The notes under the pieces were generated by a model. That model was given only the letters and a program-made list of their open reading frames with translations. It searched no databases and had not been told where the DNA came from. 64,000 bases of DNA from contig NZ_QMIE01000017.1 of the NCBI RefSeq assembly GCF_007625075.1, positions 1 to 64,000 on the forward strand, given 5' to 3'. Shown here one piece after another: positions 37,752-48,463 of this stretch. Position numbers and translations under genes: made by a program. Position 1 is the stretch's first letter; each line of letters opens with the position of its first letter. The stretch comes from Oceanidesulfovibrio indonesiensis. Its GTDB lineage: Bacteria; Desulfobacterota; Desulfovibrionia; Desulfovibrionales; Desulfovibrionaceae.

Positions 37752-38909
37752 ATGAGCCACATGTCCGCCCCGCCCTCCGCTTCCGGCAACGCATCCACTC
37801 CCGGCGCCGATCGCCCCGGATTCTACTTCCTGGCCTGCCCGGACTCTAAAATCGTCCAGGGCAAGGTGCAGGAGCTCATGAAGCAGTACGCCCCGGCCGC
37901 GTCTCCGGTCTCCTTGCTGGGGGGCTCGGAAACCGTTTCCGGCGGCGGATTCGACCGCCGCGTCTACTGGGCCGAAGAAGGGCTCACACCGCAATTCTGG
38001 GAAGACCTCAGCCTGCAATCGCTCACAGGCACGGCCAAATGCATCGTGCTCCGGCATGCGGAAAAGCTCCTGGCAGCGGACTGGAAAGCACTGGCGCCGG
38101 CCCTGGCCGGGTTCAAGGAGCACGCCTTTCCCATCTTCTGTCTGGAGTCCGCCTGGCAGAGGAACCAGCCCAAGCCCCCGGCCCCCCTCACCAGGCAGAA
38201 GTTCTGGCAACTCGCGCAGGACCGCGGCTGGTACTGGCAATCTCCCGGCATAACCCGGGACAAAATGACCGCAGTGCTGCAACGCGAGGCCAAACGCCGG
38301 TCCGTCTCCATCGCGCCGGATGCCCTGCGTTTTCTGGCGGAGTCCCTTCCCCTGGACGCCGCCGCCATCACCGCGGAGATGGACAAGCTCGCCGTAGCCG
38401 CCCTGGCAAGCGGCGAATCCGACACGGGCGTCGTCGACGCAGCGCTCGCCAAAGAGACGGCCTACGCCCCGGACATCGACATATTCGGCTTCATCCAGGC
38501 GCTCCAGAAGGGCACGGCCTCGGTAACCGTCTGGCGGCAGGTCTTTGCCGATAGGTTGAGCGGCGAGGGCATGCTCTTTCCACTGCTTTCCCTGCTCGCG
38601 CGGGAAGCTCGAATACTCTGGCAGATCGATGCCGGCGAAACCCAGGCCGTGCGGCTGCCGCCGTCGGTGATGCGGGCCAAGGAAGGGCTGGCCAGACAAC
38701 TGGGCCGCACGCGCATCGCCGCGCTGTTCGACCTCGCCCTGGAAGCCGAATACGGGGTCAAGTCCGGCGAGCGCACGCCCGAACAGGCTCTTGAACGCCT
38801 GGTTGCCGGCATGGCCGCCCTGTTCGCCAACGACAACGCGTCTGGGCAGTCCGGAACTCCCCGGCCGCACCCGGCTCCACGGCGCGGCGCTCCAGGGCGG
38901 ACATCCTGA
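37752..38909 (+). CDS. holA: DNA polymerase III delta subunit (HolA)
   Basis: 385 aa. Clamp-loader delta subunit by domain layout: N-terminal RecA-like fold without an ATP-binding site, a central three-helix domain (ALRFLAESLPLDAAAITAEMDKLA), and a C-terminal collar region (LLSLLAREARILWQ). The N-terminal ~20 and C-terminal ~30 residues are low-complexity. Position between leuS and radC supports the call. The start is uncertain between ATG 37752 and 37758. The stop overlaps the radC start by one base. Confidence 0.8.
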   Translation: MSHMSAPPSASGNASTPGADRPGFYFLACPDSKIVQGKVQELMKQYAPAASPVSLLGGSETVSGGGFDRRVYWAEEGLTPQFWEDLSLQSLTGTAKCIVLRHAEKLLAADWKALAPALAGFKEHAFPIFCLESAWQRNQPKPPAPLTRQKFWQLAQDRGWYWQSPGITRDKMTAVLQREAKRRSVSIAPDALRFLAESLPLDAAAITAEMDKLAVAALASGESDTGVVDAALAKETAYAPDIDIFGFIQALQKGTASVTVWRQVFADRLSGEGMLFPLLSLLAREARILWQIDAGETQAVRLPPSVMRAKEGLARQLGRTRIAALFDLALEAEYGVKSGERTPEQALERLVAGMAALFANDNASGQSGTPRPHPAPRRGAPGRTS

Positions 38910-39586
38910 TGGCGGACAAACCCCACTACCACGGCCACCGCCAGCGGCTCAAAGAACGATTGCGCCAGGCGCCTTCCCAGCTCGCGGATTACGAAATCCT
39001 CGAACTCCTGCTCGCCTACGTCATCCCCAGGCGAGACACCAAACCCATGGCAAAGGAGCTGCTGAACCGCTACGGTTCCCTGCGCGGCGTGCTCCTGGCT
39101 CGTCCCGAAGAGCTTTCCGACGTGAAAGGCCTGGGGCCCTCGGCCGAGGTGTTCTTCGCCCTGTTCAAGGAAGTCCGCGCCCGCGTGGAGGAATCGCAGG
39201 TCAGGGCGCGCGAGGTTCTATCCCACCCCGCCCATGCCGCGCAGATGGCCATGAGCCGCCTGGGCCACCTGTCCATCGAAGAATTCTGGGTCGTGCTTGT
39301 GGACACGAAGAATCGCCTCATCGGCTGGGAGCGCATTTCCACGGGCACGGTGAACGAAACTGCGGTCTACCCCAGAGAGCTCATCGGCAAAGTCCTGGAG
39401 CGCAAGGCCGCCAGCTGCATCATCGTGCACAATCATCCGGGCGGCGACCCCCGGCCCTCCGGCCTGGACAACGAGCTGACCGAACGGCTCAAACGCGCCT
39501 GCGACGAGGTGGGCATCAAGCTGCTGGACCACATCATCGTCACGGACGACGACTACTTCAGCTACCAGATGCAGGGGCGGCTCTGA
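38909..39586 (+). CDS. radC: RadC-family JAMM protein
   Basis: 225 aa. N-terminal helix-hairpin-helix region (ELLLAYVIPRRDTKPMAKEL, DVKGLGPSAE) and C-terminal JAMM site HNHPGGDPRPSGLD with H174, H176 and D187. Historically named for DNA repair; the real role is unresolved. TGATG overlap with holA indicates coupling. Confidence 0.93.
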   Translation: MADKPHYHGHRQRLKERLRQAPSQLADYEILELLLAYVIPRRDTKPMAKELLNRYGSLRGVLLARPEELSDVKGLGPSAEVFFALFKEVRARVEESQVRAREVLSHPAHAAQMAMSRLGHLSIEEFWVVLVDTKNRLIGWERISTGTVNETAVYPRELIGKVLERKAASCIIVHNHPGGDPRPSGLDNELTERLKRACDEVGIKLLDHIIVTDDDYFSYQMQGRL

Positions 39587-39813
39587 CGGCTCCTGCCCGT
39601 TGTTTACAGAGCTGGGCGTCCGCACACCGCAAGAGAGCATTACTCCTTGACCCTGATCCGGGGGCATCCGTTATACCGCCACCGCCGCCGGTGACTTCTT
39701 GCAGAAGCAACGCCCGAGCCGATCTTTTTTCACCCCCTCCCCAAATCCCCACCTTCATTTCCTCGCCTTCCTCCTGTAGATTGAATTTTTACAAACCATC
39801 AGCAGGAGGATCG

Positions 39814-40086
39814 ATGCCCAGAACGCTTCATTGTCTCGTCTCCGGTCGCGTGCAGGGAGTCTGGTTCCGCGGCTTCACGCAGGATACGGCCCGTTCTCTC
39901 GGCCTGGCGGGGTGGGTGCGCAACCTCCCGGACGGCCGCGTGGAGGCAAAGGCTCAGGGCGACGACGATTCGTTGGCCGCGTTTCGCGAAAAACTCCGCC
40001 AGGGGCCGCCCTACTCCTCTGTGCATTCCGTGGATTGCAACGAGATCGACGACGAGCCGTTCTCCGGTTTCTCGATCGTTCGATGA
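39814..40086 (+). CDS. acyP: Acylphosphatase
   Basis: 90 aa, full length. VSGRVQGVWFRGFTQ contains the phosphate-binding loop and catalytic R19; GWVRNLPDGRVEA contains N37. Hydrolyses acyl phosphates. GCAGGAGG lies just upstream of the ATG. The 227-bp gap before it has a weak TTGACC/TATACC pair near 39650 and is otherwise featureless. Confidence 0.96.
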   Translation: MPRTLHCLVSGRVQGVWFRGFTQDTARSLGLAGWVRNLPDGRVEAKAQGDDDSLAAFREKLRQGPPYSSVHSVDCNEIDDEPFSGFSIVR

Positions 40087-40251
40087 AGAGGCGCTTTTGT
40101 TCCGAATCGGGGTGGACAATCGACGGCATTGCATTATTTATCCCTACTTGTGGGACCATGCGCTGCGCACGGCGCGCTCCGGTACGTCCGCAACGTTCCA
40201 GGTTCGCGCTGCTTGGCGTGTTCCCCTGAATACAGGGAGGTTACGATACAA

Positions 40252-42681
<2,430 letters not shown>

Positions 42682-42683
42682 CA

Positions 42684-43034
42684 ATGGCAATCGCACGCGC
42701 CCTGCTCACGGCAGGGAAATTCATGGCCCGTGGCACCGCCGAGGTCATCGTCTCCCGCTCCCACGCCGGCCGCACGGCCCTGGCCGTTGCCGCGCTCATG
42801 GGGCGCGCTACGCCGCTGGGCCGCGCCTTTCTGCTCTATGAAGTAGGACGCGCCGCCTACGACTGGCGCCGCGAATACAAAAAGGCCAGAGCCATGCGCG
42901 AAGACATCCGCGCCCGCGAGGCCGGCAACGCAGATGGCGACACCCCCCGGGTCCGCAAGACCGGCTCTGCCTATGAGACCCGCGCCACAAGCCCTGGCAA
43001 ATTCGAGGTGGTCTCTCCGGGCAACGCCGCGTAG
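42684..43034 (+). CDS. Small unknown protein downstream of lon
   Basis: 116 aa, starts 3 bp after the lon stop with GAGGAGAAG as ribosome-binding site. The first ~55 residues are Ala/Leu/Gly-rich and amphipathic (TALAVAALMGRATPLGRAFL), possibly membrane-associated; the rest is charged and probably disordered. No family recognised. Likely co-transcribed with lon; a terminator follows. Confidence 0.65.
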   Translation: MAIARALLTAGKFMARGTAEVIVSRSHAGRTALAVAALMGRATPLGRAFLLYEVGRAAYDWRREYKKARAMREDIRAREAGNADGDTPRVRKTGSAYETRATSPGKFEVVSPGNAA

Positions 43035-43063
43035 ATCATCGCCCTCCCTCGCCACACACATCC

Positions 43064-43096
43064 AGAGCCCCCGTGCACCCGCCGGGGGCTCTTTTT
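43064..43096 (+). terminator. Terminator after the lon operon
   Basis: Perfect 10-bp stem AGAGCCCCCG (43064-43073) / CGGGGGCTCT (43083-43092) with a 9-base loop and a TTTT tail. Confidence 0.85.
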
Positions 43097-43381
43097 CGTT
43101 CTCGTCATCCGCCGTGGAGCCAGCCTCTCCGGTGCTCTCACGAATGCCTGATCCAACCGGCAAGCCGATTTCAAGGAGAATGATGACACCGTGGCTTCGC
43201 CCTGTCCCCGTTACGCGAGTATATGCACTTGACGTACGTGGATGCTGAAGCGTACTGACAGCACTGACTTATGCTGGATATTGCGTAGCTCCATACCCGG
43301 ACCCCGACGTCCCCTGGCCACTGCCTCCGCGAGCATTCGCGGGGTGCGGTTTTTTGCGGCCTTTTTCATTGGAGCTATATA
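43097..43381 (+). promoter_or_regulatory. rsgA leader region with possible leader peptide and attenuator-like hairpin
   Basis: No annotated gene. AAGGAG at 43173-43178 precedes an ATGATG and a 22-codon frame (43180-43248, MMTPWLRPVPVTRVYALDVR then GC). Further down, CTCCGCGA (43325-43332) pairs with TCGCGGGG (43337-43344), followed 6 bp later by six T residues (43350-43355). A TTGACG near 43228 could belong to a promoter instead. The arrangement could be transcription attenuation of rsgA or simply a second terminator. Confidence 0.35.
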
Positions 43382-44509
43382 ATGTCGTTTCACGACCTCA
43401 TCGACATCGGCTGGTCGTCCTTCTTTGCTTCAGCTTTCGATTCCCTGAATATCAACGTCCTCGTGCCTGCTCGCGTGGCTCGCGCCGAGCGGGAGCGCTA
43501 CACTCTCATGCACCAGCGCGGTGTGTCGCACGCCGTGCTGGCCGGACGGCTGCGACATGAAGCGGTCGGACCCGGGGATTTGCCCGTGGTGGGCGACTGG
43601 GTTGCAACGCAGCTCGGAAGCGTCCCCGAGTATTGCAACGCCCACCACAGAGAGGCTTCTGCCGAGCCGCTGCCCGGCGTGGCGCGAATCGAGGCGCTTC
43701 TTCCTCGGCGCACATTGCTCGCGCGGCTCGACCCTTCCGGTGGTGGATCCCGGCAACCCCTGGCTGCCAACGCGGACCTCGTGCTGCTCGCAGCAGGGCT
43801 GGATAACGACTTCAACCCGAGACGTCTGGAACGCGGAGCCATGCTGGCGCGCGAGGCCGGAGCCGAACCCGTGGTCGTGCTCACCAAAGCCGACCTGCGA
43901 ACGGATTGCCGCCGCGAGCTTTCGCGAGTCATGGCGGCCGTGCCCGGCGCCCACACGCTTGCTCTCAGCTCGCATACGGGCGAAGGGATCGAGGACTTGC
44001 GCGCGCTCCTCACTTCGGGTGTTACCGCAGTCCTGCTCGGTTCCTCGGGCGCTGGCAAATCCACGCTCGTCAACCGGCTGCTCGGCTGCGAACTTCAGCG
44101 AACAGCCCAGGTGCGTGAGGCAGATTCGCGCGGCAGACACGCCACCACGCACAGAGAACTGTTCCTGCTGCCTGGCGGCGGGCTGCTCATCGACACGCCC
44201 GGCCTGCGCGCCTTCGGCCTCACGGGCGAAGAGAATGTCGATGACCTCTTTGCAGATGTGGAATGCTTCGCCGCTTGCTGCCGCTTCCGAAATTGCCGCC
44301 ACGAGGCGGAACCAGGCTGCGGCGTCATTGAGGCGGTTGAGCGCGGCGAACTTGCGCCCGAGCGCTACGACTCCTACCTCAAATTGCGCAGCGAGGCCGA
44401 ACGCCTGGAGAGACGCCAGACGGGCGCCACGGATATGGAAGCGAAGCGCCGTAGCAAGGAACTCGGCAAACTGCTGAAACGCTACGCCCGGATAGACCCC
44501 AAGCGCTGA
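43382..44509 (+). CDS. rsgA: Ribosome small subunit-dependent GTPase A
   Basis: 375-aa circularly permuted GTPase: G4 LTKADLRTD (~168) precedes the P-loop LGSSGAGKSTL (~219-229) and IDTPGLRAFGL. N-terminal OB domain, C-terminal zinc knuckle CCRFRNCRHEAEPGC. It acts in late 30S maturation. GGAG lies 8 bp before the ATG. A 9-bp inverted repeat (44541-44549/44567-44575) follows the gene, without a T-run. Confidence 0.96.
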   Translation: MSFHDLIDIGWSSFFASAFDSLNINVLVPARVARAERERYTLMHQRGVSHAVLAGRLRHEAVGPGDLPVVGDWVATQLGSVPEYCNAHHREASAEPLPGVARIEALLPRRTLLARLDPSGGGSRQPLAANADLVLLAAGLDNDFNPRRLERGAMLAREAGAEPVVVLTKADLRTDCRRELSRVMAAVPGAHTLALSSHTGEGIEDLRALLTSGVTAVLLGSSGAGKSTLVNRLLGCELQRTAQVREADSRGRHATTHRELFLLPGGGLLIDTPGLRAFGLTGEENVDDLFADVECFAACCRFRNCRHEAEPGCGVIEAVERGELAPERYDSYLKLRSEAERLERRQTGATDMEAKRRSKELGKLLKRYARIDPKR

Positions 44510-44755
44510 ACGGATCGATCCGGTCCATCACGCGGCATATCGTCCGGAGTCGCCCACGAAAGACGGCTCCGGACGGCTGCCGCACGCGGTCGAGCTGAAT
44601 GGGCGAGAGCTTAGCTGAGGTCAGCCCGCTTACCTGACGCTGATCCTCGATTTGCCGAAGATGCGGTGTCCGGCGCCTTTACCGCACGCGGCAACTCATG
44701 CATGATGCCATGCCGTCTGTTGTATAGTACGATAACTGCTGTCCTACCCTTTGCA

Positions 44756-44858
44756 GATATTACTGGGAGCAGAAAATTCTAACATTTTCGCGCCCCAGTT
44801 ATAAGGACAGCCACGCTCCAGGCGGGGCCACGCGGTGAACGCCGCGGGAGCAAGAAGT
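44756..44858 (+). repeat. Intergenic repeat copy A
   Basis: About 103 bp similar to copy B at 55776-55876. The 3' 35 bp (44824-44858) match copy B at 32 of 35 positions. Two of the three differences fall in the loop region of a small hairpin (CGCGG...CCGCG) whose stem is unchanged. The 5' part shares GATATTA and GAGCAGAA but has diverged. It ends 82 bp before a gene of unknown function. Confidence 0.7.
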
Positions 44859-44872
44859 TTAAAACTTCTTGC
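44850..44872 (+). repeat. 23-bp palindrome at the end of repeat A
   Basis: GCAAGAAGTTT and AAACTTCTTGC are perfect inverted repeats around a single A. It may be a protein-binding operator or a terminator-like hairpin; no T-run follows. Confidence 0.6.
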
Positions 44873-44940
44873 CCCCTGAAATATCGAACGCTCCGGAAGC
44901 GGCTCTCATCAACGCAACTCATTCCCGAAACGAAACACTT

Positions 44941-45429
44941 ATGCCCTACTCCGCCGAATCGAAACAACTGCTTGCCGAGCATCCGCTCTTCAAGCGCCTT
45001 ACCGGCCAGGTGGTCTGGACGCTGCTTGAGGAAGCCGGCCTTGACCCCGACGCCATCGACGCATTCATGGACCGATACGAACGGCTCAAAGCCGAAACCA
45101 TCGCCCTCATCAAGGAACTGGACGAGGAAGGCGGCGCGCTTCAGATTATCCGGGACGGCAGCGAACGTTCTGCCTGCGATTCCTGCAACCTGCTCGTTGG
45201 CCATTGCATTCCTGGAGATGTAATCCACCCCATCAGACTCATGCCGCCTTATGGACTGGGATGCCGACTTCGGGCCCGCCACCTGCCGCCGGCCGAGCTT
45301 TTCGGAAACACCGAGGCCCGTCTGCTGCTGGAGACGGAGGACTTGCCGCAGAACGGTCCCCTGTGCAGCCGCGCGCTTGAGCTCGACGATCTGGCGCAAT
45401 GGCTGGACCATGGCAAACCGAACAAATAG
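44941..45429 (+). CDS. Unknown cysteine-containing protein
   Basis: 162 aa, soluble. Helical N-terminal half (residues ~25-60 likely coiled), then CDSCNLLVGHCIPGD and GLGCRLRARHL, cysteine positions compatible with metal or Fe-S binding but too few to name a cluster. The ribosome-binding site is weak; ATG 44941 is the first ATG in frame. Not recognised. Same strand as the lipoprotein pair downstream (93 bp). Confidence 0.6.
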   Translation: MPYSAESKQLLAEHPLFKRLTGQVVWTLLEEAGLDPDAIDAFMDRYERLKAETIALIKELDEEGGALQIIRDGSERSACDSCNLLVGHCIPGDVIHPIRLMPPYGLGCRLRARHLPPAELFGNTEARLLLETEDLPQNGPLCSRALELDDLAQWLDHGKPNK

Positions 45430-45521
45430 CAAACAGGTGTGGAAATGCACCCGCCCTTCGGGTATTATTTTTCCCACACATTGAGAGCTGTCCACCATTT
45501 CAGACATTGGGAACACAGCCC

Positions 45522-45905
45522 ATGAGACAATCGCATCTCCACCAGCTGCTTCGCCTGCTCATCCCGGTCCTCCTCCTCGGCTTTCTCGCTGTCGGTTGCT
45601 CCGACGAACAGGATGTCGTGGATGACTCCACCATGCAGGAAGCTCCCACCGGCGTGCCGGGCATGCCGGACAACCTGGACTTCGTATGCGGCGATCTGCG
45701 CGTGACCATCGATCCGACCCTGGTCCCGATCGAAATGCACGTGGGTGATGAATCCCGCTCCGTACGTGTCGAACCCACACCCACCGGCGGCATCGCTTTC
45801 GTGGGCACGGGTGCGACGCTTACAGTGCAGGACGGCATGACATCCCTGGCGCTGGACGGGCAGCAGTACGGCTGCACGCCAGCCGGGAACGCTCGTGTTC
45901 CTTGA
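45522..45905 (+). CDS. MliC-like lipoprotein (putative lysozyme inhibitor), copy 1
   Basis: 127 aa. Lipoprotein signal: LLRLLIPVLLLGFLAVGC with the lipobox LAVGC. The mature part starts near FVCGDLRVTIDP and ends DGQQYGC, a single Cys pair as in C-type lysozyme inhibitors (MliC/PliC), but the SGARY motif is not conserved here. Predicted to be anchored in the outer membrane or periplasm. Followed after 20 bp by a second family member. The family call leans on the neighbour. Confidence 0.6.
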   Translation: MRQSHLHQLLRLLIPVLLLGFLAVGCSDEQDVVDDSTMQEAPTGVPGMPDNLDFVCGDLRVTIDPTLVPIEMHVGDESRSVRVEPTPTGGIAFVGTGATLTVQDGMTSLALDGQQYGCTPAGNARVP

Positions 45906-45925
45906 ACATTAGGAGGAAATACTGC

Positions 45926-46318
45926 GTGATTCGCCAAGTCCTGACGTGCATATTGCTCTGCCTCGCCGTGTTGCTTGCCGGCTGTGACGAATCAGCGGAT
46001 ACGCCCTCCACGGCCCGGCCTCTTGTTGAAGATTCCCGCATCGTCGACCAGCCGGAACACGTCGTGCCGGACCTGCCGGACGAGGTGCCCTACATCTGCG
46101 CGAGCGATGACGATATCGAAACGCTGACGCTGCTGGCGGACTTTTCGAGCGAGCCGATCATCCTGCATATCGAAGACACGACGTACGAACTCCAGACTGT
46201 GCCCTCGGGTTCCGGGGCGCGGTATGAAAGCGAAAGCGTCGTATTCTGGACCAAAGGGAAGGAAGCCACCCTCGGCATCCGCGGCGGCCAGTACCGCTGC
46301 ACCGTGGCCTCGGACTGA
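45926..46318 (+). CDS. MliC-family lipoprotein (putative C-type lysozyme inhibitor), copy 2
   Basis: 130 aa. Signal with lipobox LLAGC. The C-terminal domain has the MliC pattern: PYICASDD, SGSGARYESESVVFWTKGKE, then ATLGIRGGQYRC. Known members bind lysozyme's active site to protect peptidoglycan. A GTG start at 45926 is chosen because AGGAGG lies 9 bp before it; an in-frame TTG at 45902 has no such site. Possibly formed with copy 1 by duplication. Confidence 0.82.
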   Translation: MIRQVLTCILLCLAVLLAGCDESADTPSTARPLVEDSRIVDQPEHVVPDLPDEVPYICASDDDIETLTLLADFSSEPIILHIEDTTYELQTVPSGSGARYESESVVFWTKGKEATLGIRGGQYRCTVASD

Positions 46319-46342
46319 TTTTTTCCTGAATACGCTTCAGGC

Positions 46343-46369
46343 GGCCGGGGGAACCCTGTTCCCCCGGCC
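46343..46369. terminator. Hairpin between convergent mliC-like and thi4 genes
   Basis: Perfect 12-bp stem GGCCGGGGGAAC / GTTCCCCCGGCC with a 3-base loop. On the minus strand a second small hairpin (CTGAA/TTCAG, 46326-46340) and A/T bases follow. No strong T-run on the plus strand. Probably a bidirectional terminator. Confidence 0.55.
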
Positions 46370-46490
46370 CCATCTTTGAGGTTCGTGATTCCCATGCAAT
46401 GATTTCGACGAATTCGCCGAAGGTGAGCCCCAACAGCGGGTCAAAAAAGCATGTCGCCTTGCGGGGGGCGGGGCAGCGCCCCGTTCATCC

Positions 46491-47294
46491 CTATCCTTCC
46501 TCGGACAGTCTCCTGTTTATTTCTTCGGCAACGCGCTCTCCGGAAAGAAGCATGCCTCCGAAAACCGGCCCCATTCTGTAGGAGCCATAGGTGGCGTTGG
46601 CGGCCATGCCCGCCACGAACACGCCTGGGAACACCTCGCCCGTGTTGGCCACGGTGTTGGTTTCGGCGCGTTCCGCCCACAGCGATTTCTCGCCCTCGAT
46701 GTTGCCGGACGCGGTGTTCAGCTTCACGCCGTTCTTTGCCACCAGACGCCTGAGCAGTTCCGTGTCGTGGCCTGTCGCCTCGATGACGTAACGCGAGGCG
46801 ATGGTCACGGGGTCCACGTGCAGGCCGGCGATCTCCACCGGCGATGAGTTGATGACCAGGCCGGTCACGCGCGTCCGGCCGTCCTCCTCGCGCAGCACCA
46901 CGTCTTCCACGGACATGCAGTTGAAGACCTGCGCGCCGGCGATGCACGCCTTGGAGGCCAGCGTGGTGGTCGCGGCAACGGCATCCGCCGTCCAGTAGCC
47001 GGGCTTGAACTCCTTGATGGGCACGCCCACTTCTTCCAGCAGGTGCTTGGACGCTTCCTGCACCACCAGAATGTTCCAGGTCATTCCGCCGCCCCACATG
47101 CCGCCGCCCAGGGAAAGCTTACGCTCGAACAGGGCGACGCTGCGCCCTTTCTCCGCCAGCTTGCGGGCTGCAGTCATGCCGGAAGGACCGCCACCCACGA
47201 TGGCGACGTCCACGCTCAGGCAGTTACGGAATTTCTCGAAGTACTCCGTCGCAATGGCTTCCGTAATGATAATTTCGTCGAGTTCCTGAGGCAT
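46491..47294 (-). CDS. thi4: Sulfide-dependent ADP-thiazole synthase (Thi4, His type)
   Basis: 267-aa Thi4. FAD/NAD-binding GGGPSGMTAARKLAEKG, GGGMWGGGMTWN, GMAANATYGSYRMGPVFGGM. The position that carries the sacrificial Cys in yeast Thi4 is H159 (AGLHVDP), as in archaeal Thi4s that use free sulfide catalytically. It makes the thiazole moiety of thiamine from NAD, glycine and sulfide. GAGGAG precedes ATG 47294. A TPP riboswitch lies upstream. Confidence 0.93.
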   Translation of the reverse strand: MPQELDEIIITEAIATEYFEKFRNCLSVDVAIVGGGPSGMTAARKLAEKGRSVALFERKLSLGGGMWGGGMTWNILVVQEASKHLLEEVGVPIKEFKPGYWTADAVAATTTLASKACIAGAQVFNCMSVEDVVLREEDGRTRVTGLVINSSPVEIAGLHVDPVTIASRYVIEATGHDTELLRRLVAKNGVKLNTASGNIEGEKSLWAERAETNTVANTGEVFPGVFVAGMAANATYGSYRMGPVFGGMLLSGERVAEEINRRLSEEG

Positions 47295-47638
47295 ATAGAT
47301 GCTCCTCGCGTGCCAGATGGTTGGACAGCTCCATAGCGCAGGAGGAAAGGCATGCCGAACAGCACTCGGTATGGAAAGGCGGCCGAATGGCCAGGTGGTG
47401 AGCGTATGCGGACAAATCCGATTCCCTCCGGCAGAATGAGCTGCATCAGGTTCCATGGGTATGATCTCAGCCCTGCATGCACGAACGATGCAGGACACCC
47501 CAATCGGACAAGGCGTTTCATACGGAAGCGGGCTGCGTTTGGCAAGGGGGTGCTCCTGGGAATCTCGAAAGAAGCGACCCCATCCTCTTTCCCTTGTCGG
47601 CAGGAACGAGTATTTTCCAGCCAAACGGAGGATTATCC
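47295..47638. other. Divergent region between thi4 and the DUF1445 gene
   Basis: 344 bp holding the TPP riboswitch on the minus strand (47423-47501), about 130 nt before thi4. Between aptamer and thi4 the minus strand has a pyrimidine run (TTTCCTCC) complementary to the thi4 GAGGAG site, a possible sequestration element. On the plus strand GGAGG precedes the DUF1445 ATG. Confidence 0.5.
47423..47501 (-). promoter_or_regulatory. TPP riboswitch (THI element) upstream of thi4
   Basis: On the minus strand: GGGGTGTCC at the 5' end, GGCTGAGATCATACCC, GGAACCTGATGCAG and a closing GGAGGGA. CTGAGA and ACCTGAT are the invariant TPP-binding elements, in the right order and spacing. The intervening GCAT...ATGC hairpin is the variable P3a-type arm. 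Confidence 0.92.
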
Positions 47639-48418
47639 ATGCAATCTTATGTCACGCCGGCCCATGTTCGCGAAGCCTGCCGCGAGCAACGCCACGTCGG
47701 CCCCACGCCCGGATTCTGCCCGGGCCACGCCCAGGCCAACGTGGTGATTTTGCCAAAAGAACACGCCTGGGATTTTCTGCTGTTGTGCCAGCGCAACCCG
47801 ACGCCCCTGCCGCTTCTGGAGGTCTACGAGCCGGGTGATCCGGTCTCCCGGACCATGGCGCCGGGTTCGGACATCCGCACGGACTGCCCGCGCTACATCG
47901 TGCAGCAGAGCGGCGAAACGCGCGAAGCGACCGACATTTCGGACCTCTGGCGCGACGATCTGGTGACTTTCCTGCTCGGCTGCTCGTTCACCTTCGAGGC
48001 AGGCCTTATCGAAGCCGGCGTACCTGTGCGCCACATGGAGGAGAGTTGCAACGTACCCATGTACCGCACCAACGTGCCGCTCGATCCGGCCGGTATTTTC
48101 TCCGGTCCCATGGTCGTGTCCATGCGGCCGGTGCCGTCCGGTCTTGTGCCGGCTGCCGTGATGGCCACTGCGCGGTTTCCCGCCGTGCACGGAGCGCCGG
48201 TGTGGGTGGGCAATCCGCAGGGCCTCGGCATAGCCGATGTGAACACGCCGGACTTCGGCGATTCGGTAACCATTCGCGAAGGGGAATTGCCCGTGTTCTG
48301 GGCGTGCGGAGTCTCGGGGCTTTCCGCGGTGCAGACCGCCGGCGTGGACTTCGCCGTTACCCACGCCCCGGGGCACATGCTTGTGCTGGATGTGAAGGAT
48401 TCCGAACTGGGCGCATGA
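47639..48418 (+). CDS. DUF1445 family protein (putative hydro-lyase; D-glutamate cyclase N-terminal-type)
   Basis: 259 aa. GHAQANVVILPKEHAWDFLL, CSFTFEAGLIEAGVPVRHM, NVPMYRTNV and FWACGVSGLSAVQTAGVDFA-type motifs are diagnostic of the DUF1445/YcsI family, and ITHAPGHM near the C-terminus (AVTHAPGHMLVLD). In animal D-glutamate cyclase this domain is fused to DUF4392; here the DUF4392 gene follows in convergent orientation. GGAGG precedes ATG 47639. Confidence 0.9.
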   Translation: MQSYVTPAHVREACREQRHVGPTPGFCPGHAQANVVILPKEHAWDFLLLCQRNPTPLPLLEVYEPGDPVSRTMAPGSDIRTDCPRYIVQQSGETREATDISDLWRDDLVTFLLGCSFTFEAGLIEAGVPVRHMEESCNVPMYRTNVPLDPAGIFSGPMVVSMRPVPSGLVPAAVMATARFPAVHGAPVWVGNPQGLGIADVNTPDFGDSVTIREGELPVFWACGVSGLSAVQTAGVDFAVTHAPGHMLVLDVKDSELGA

Positions 48419-48463
48419 CGCCCAGCCCGGCAATGACATTTTCGTCCGGATTGCTGGATACAA

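Larger units (their letters stand above)
44510..44940 (+). other. Long intergenic region after rsgA
   Basis: 431 bp without a supported gene. It contains the post-rsgA inverted repeat at 44541-44575, repeat copy A (44756-44858), and a 23-bp palindrome at 44850-44872. No tRNA-like fold was recognised. Confidence 0.5.

Noticed and set aside
40087-40251. Heat-shock (sigma-32) promoter before lon
   Set aside because: No convincing CTTGAA/CCCCAT pair at the right spacing; only a weak sigma-70-like TGGACA.
44510-44755. tRNA or small RNA gene after rsgA
   Set aside because: No cloverleaf or conserved T-loop was found; only an inverted repeat.
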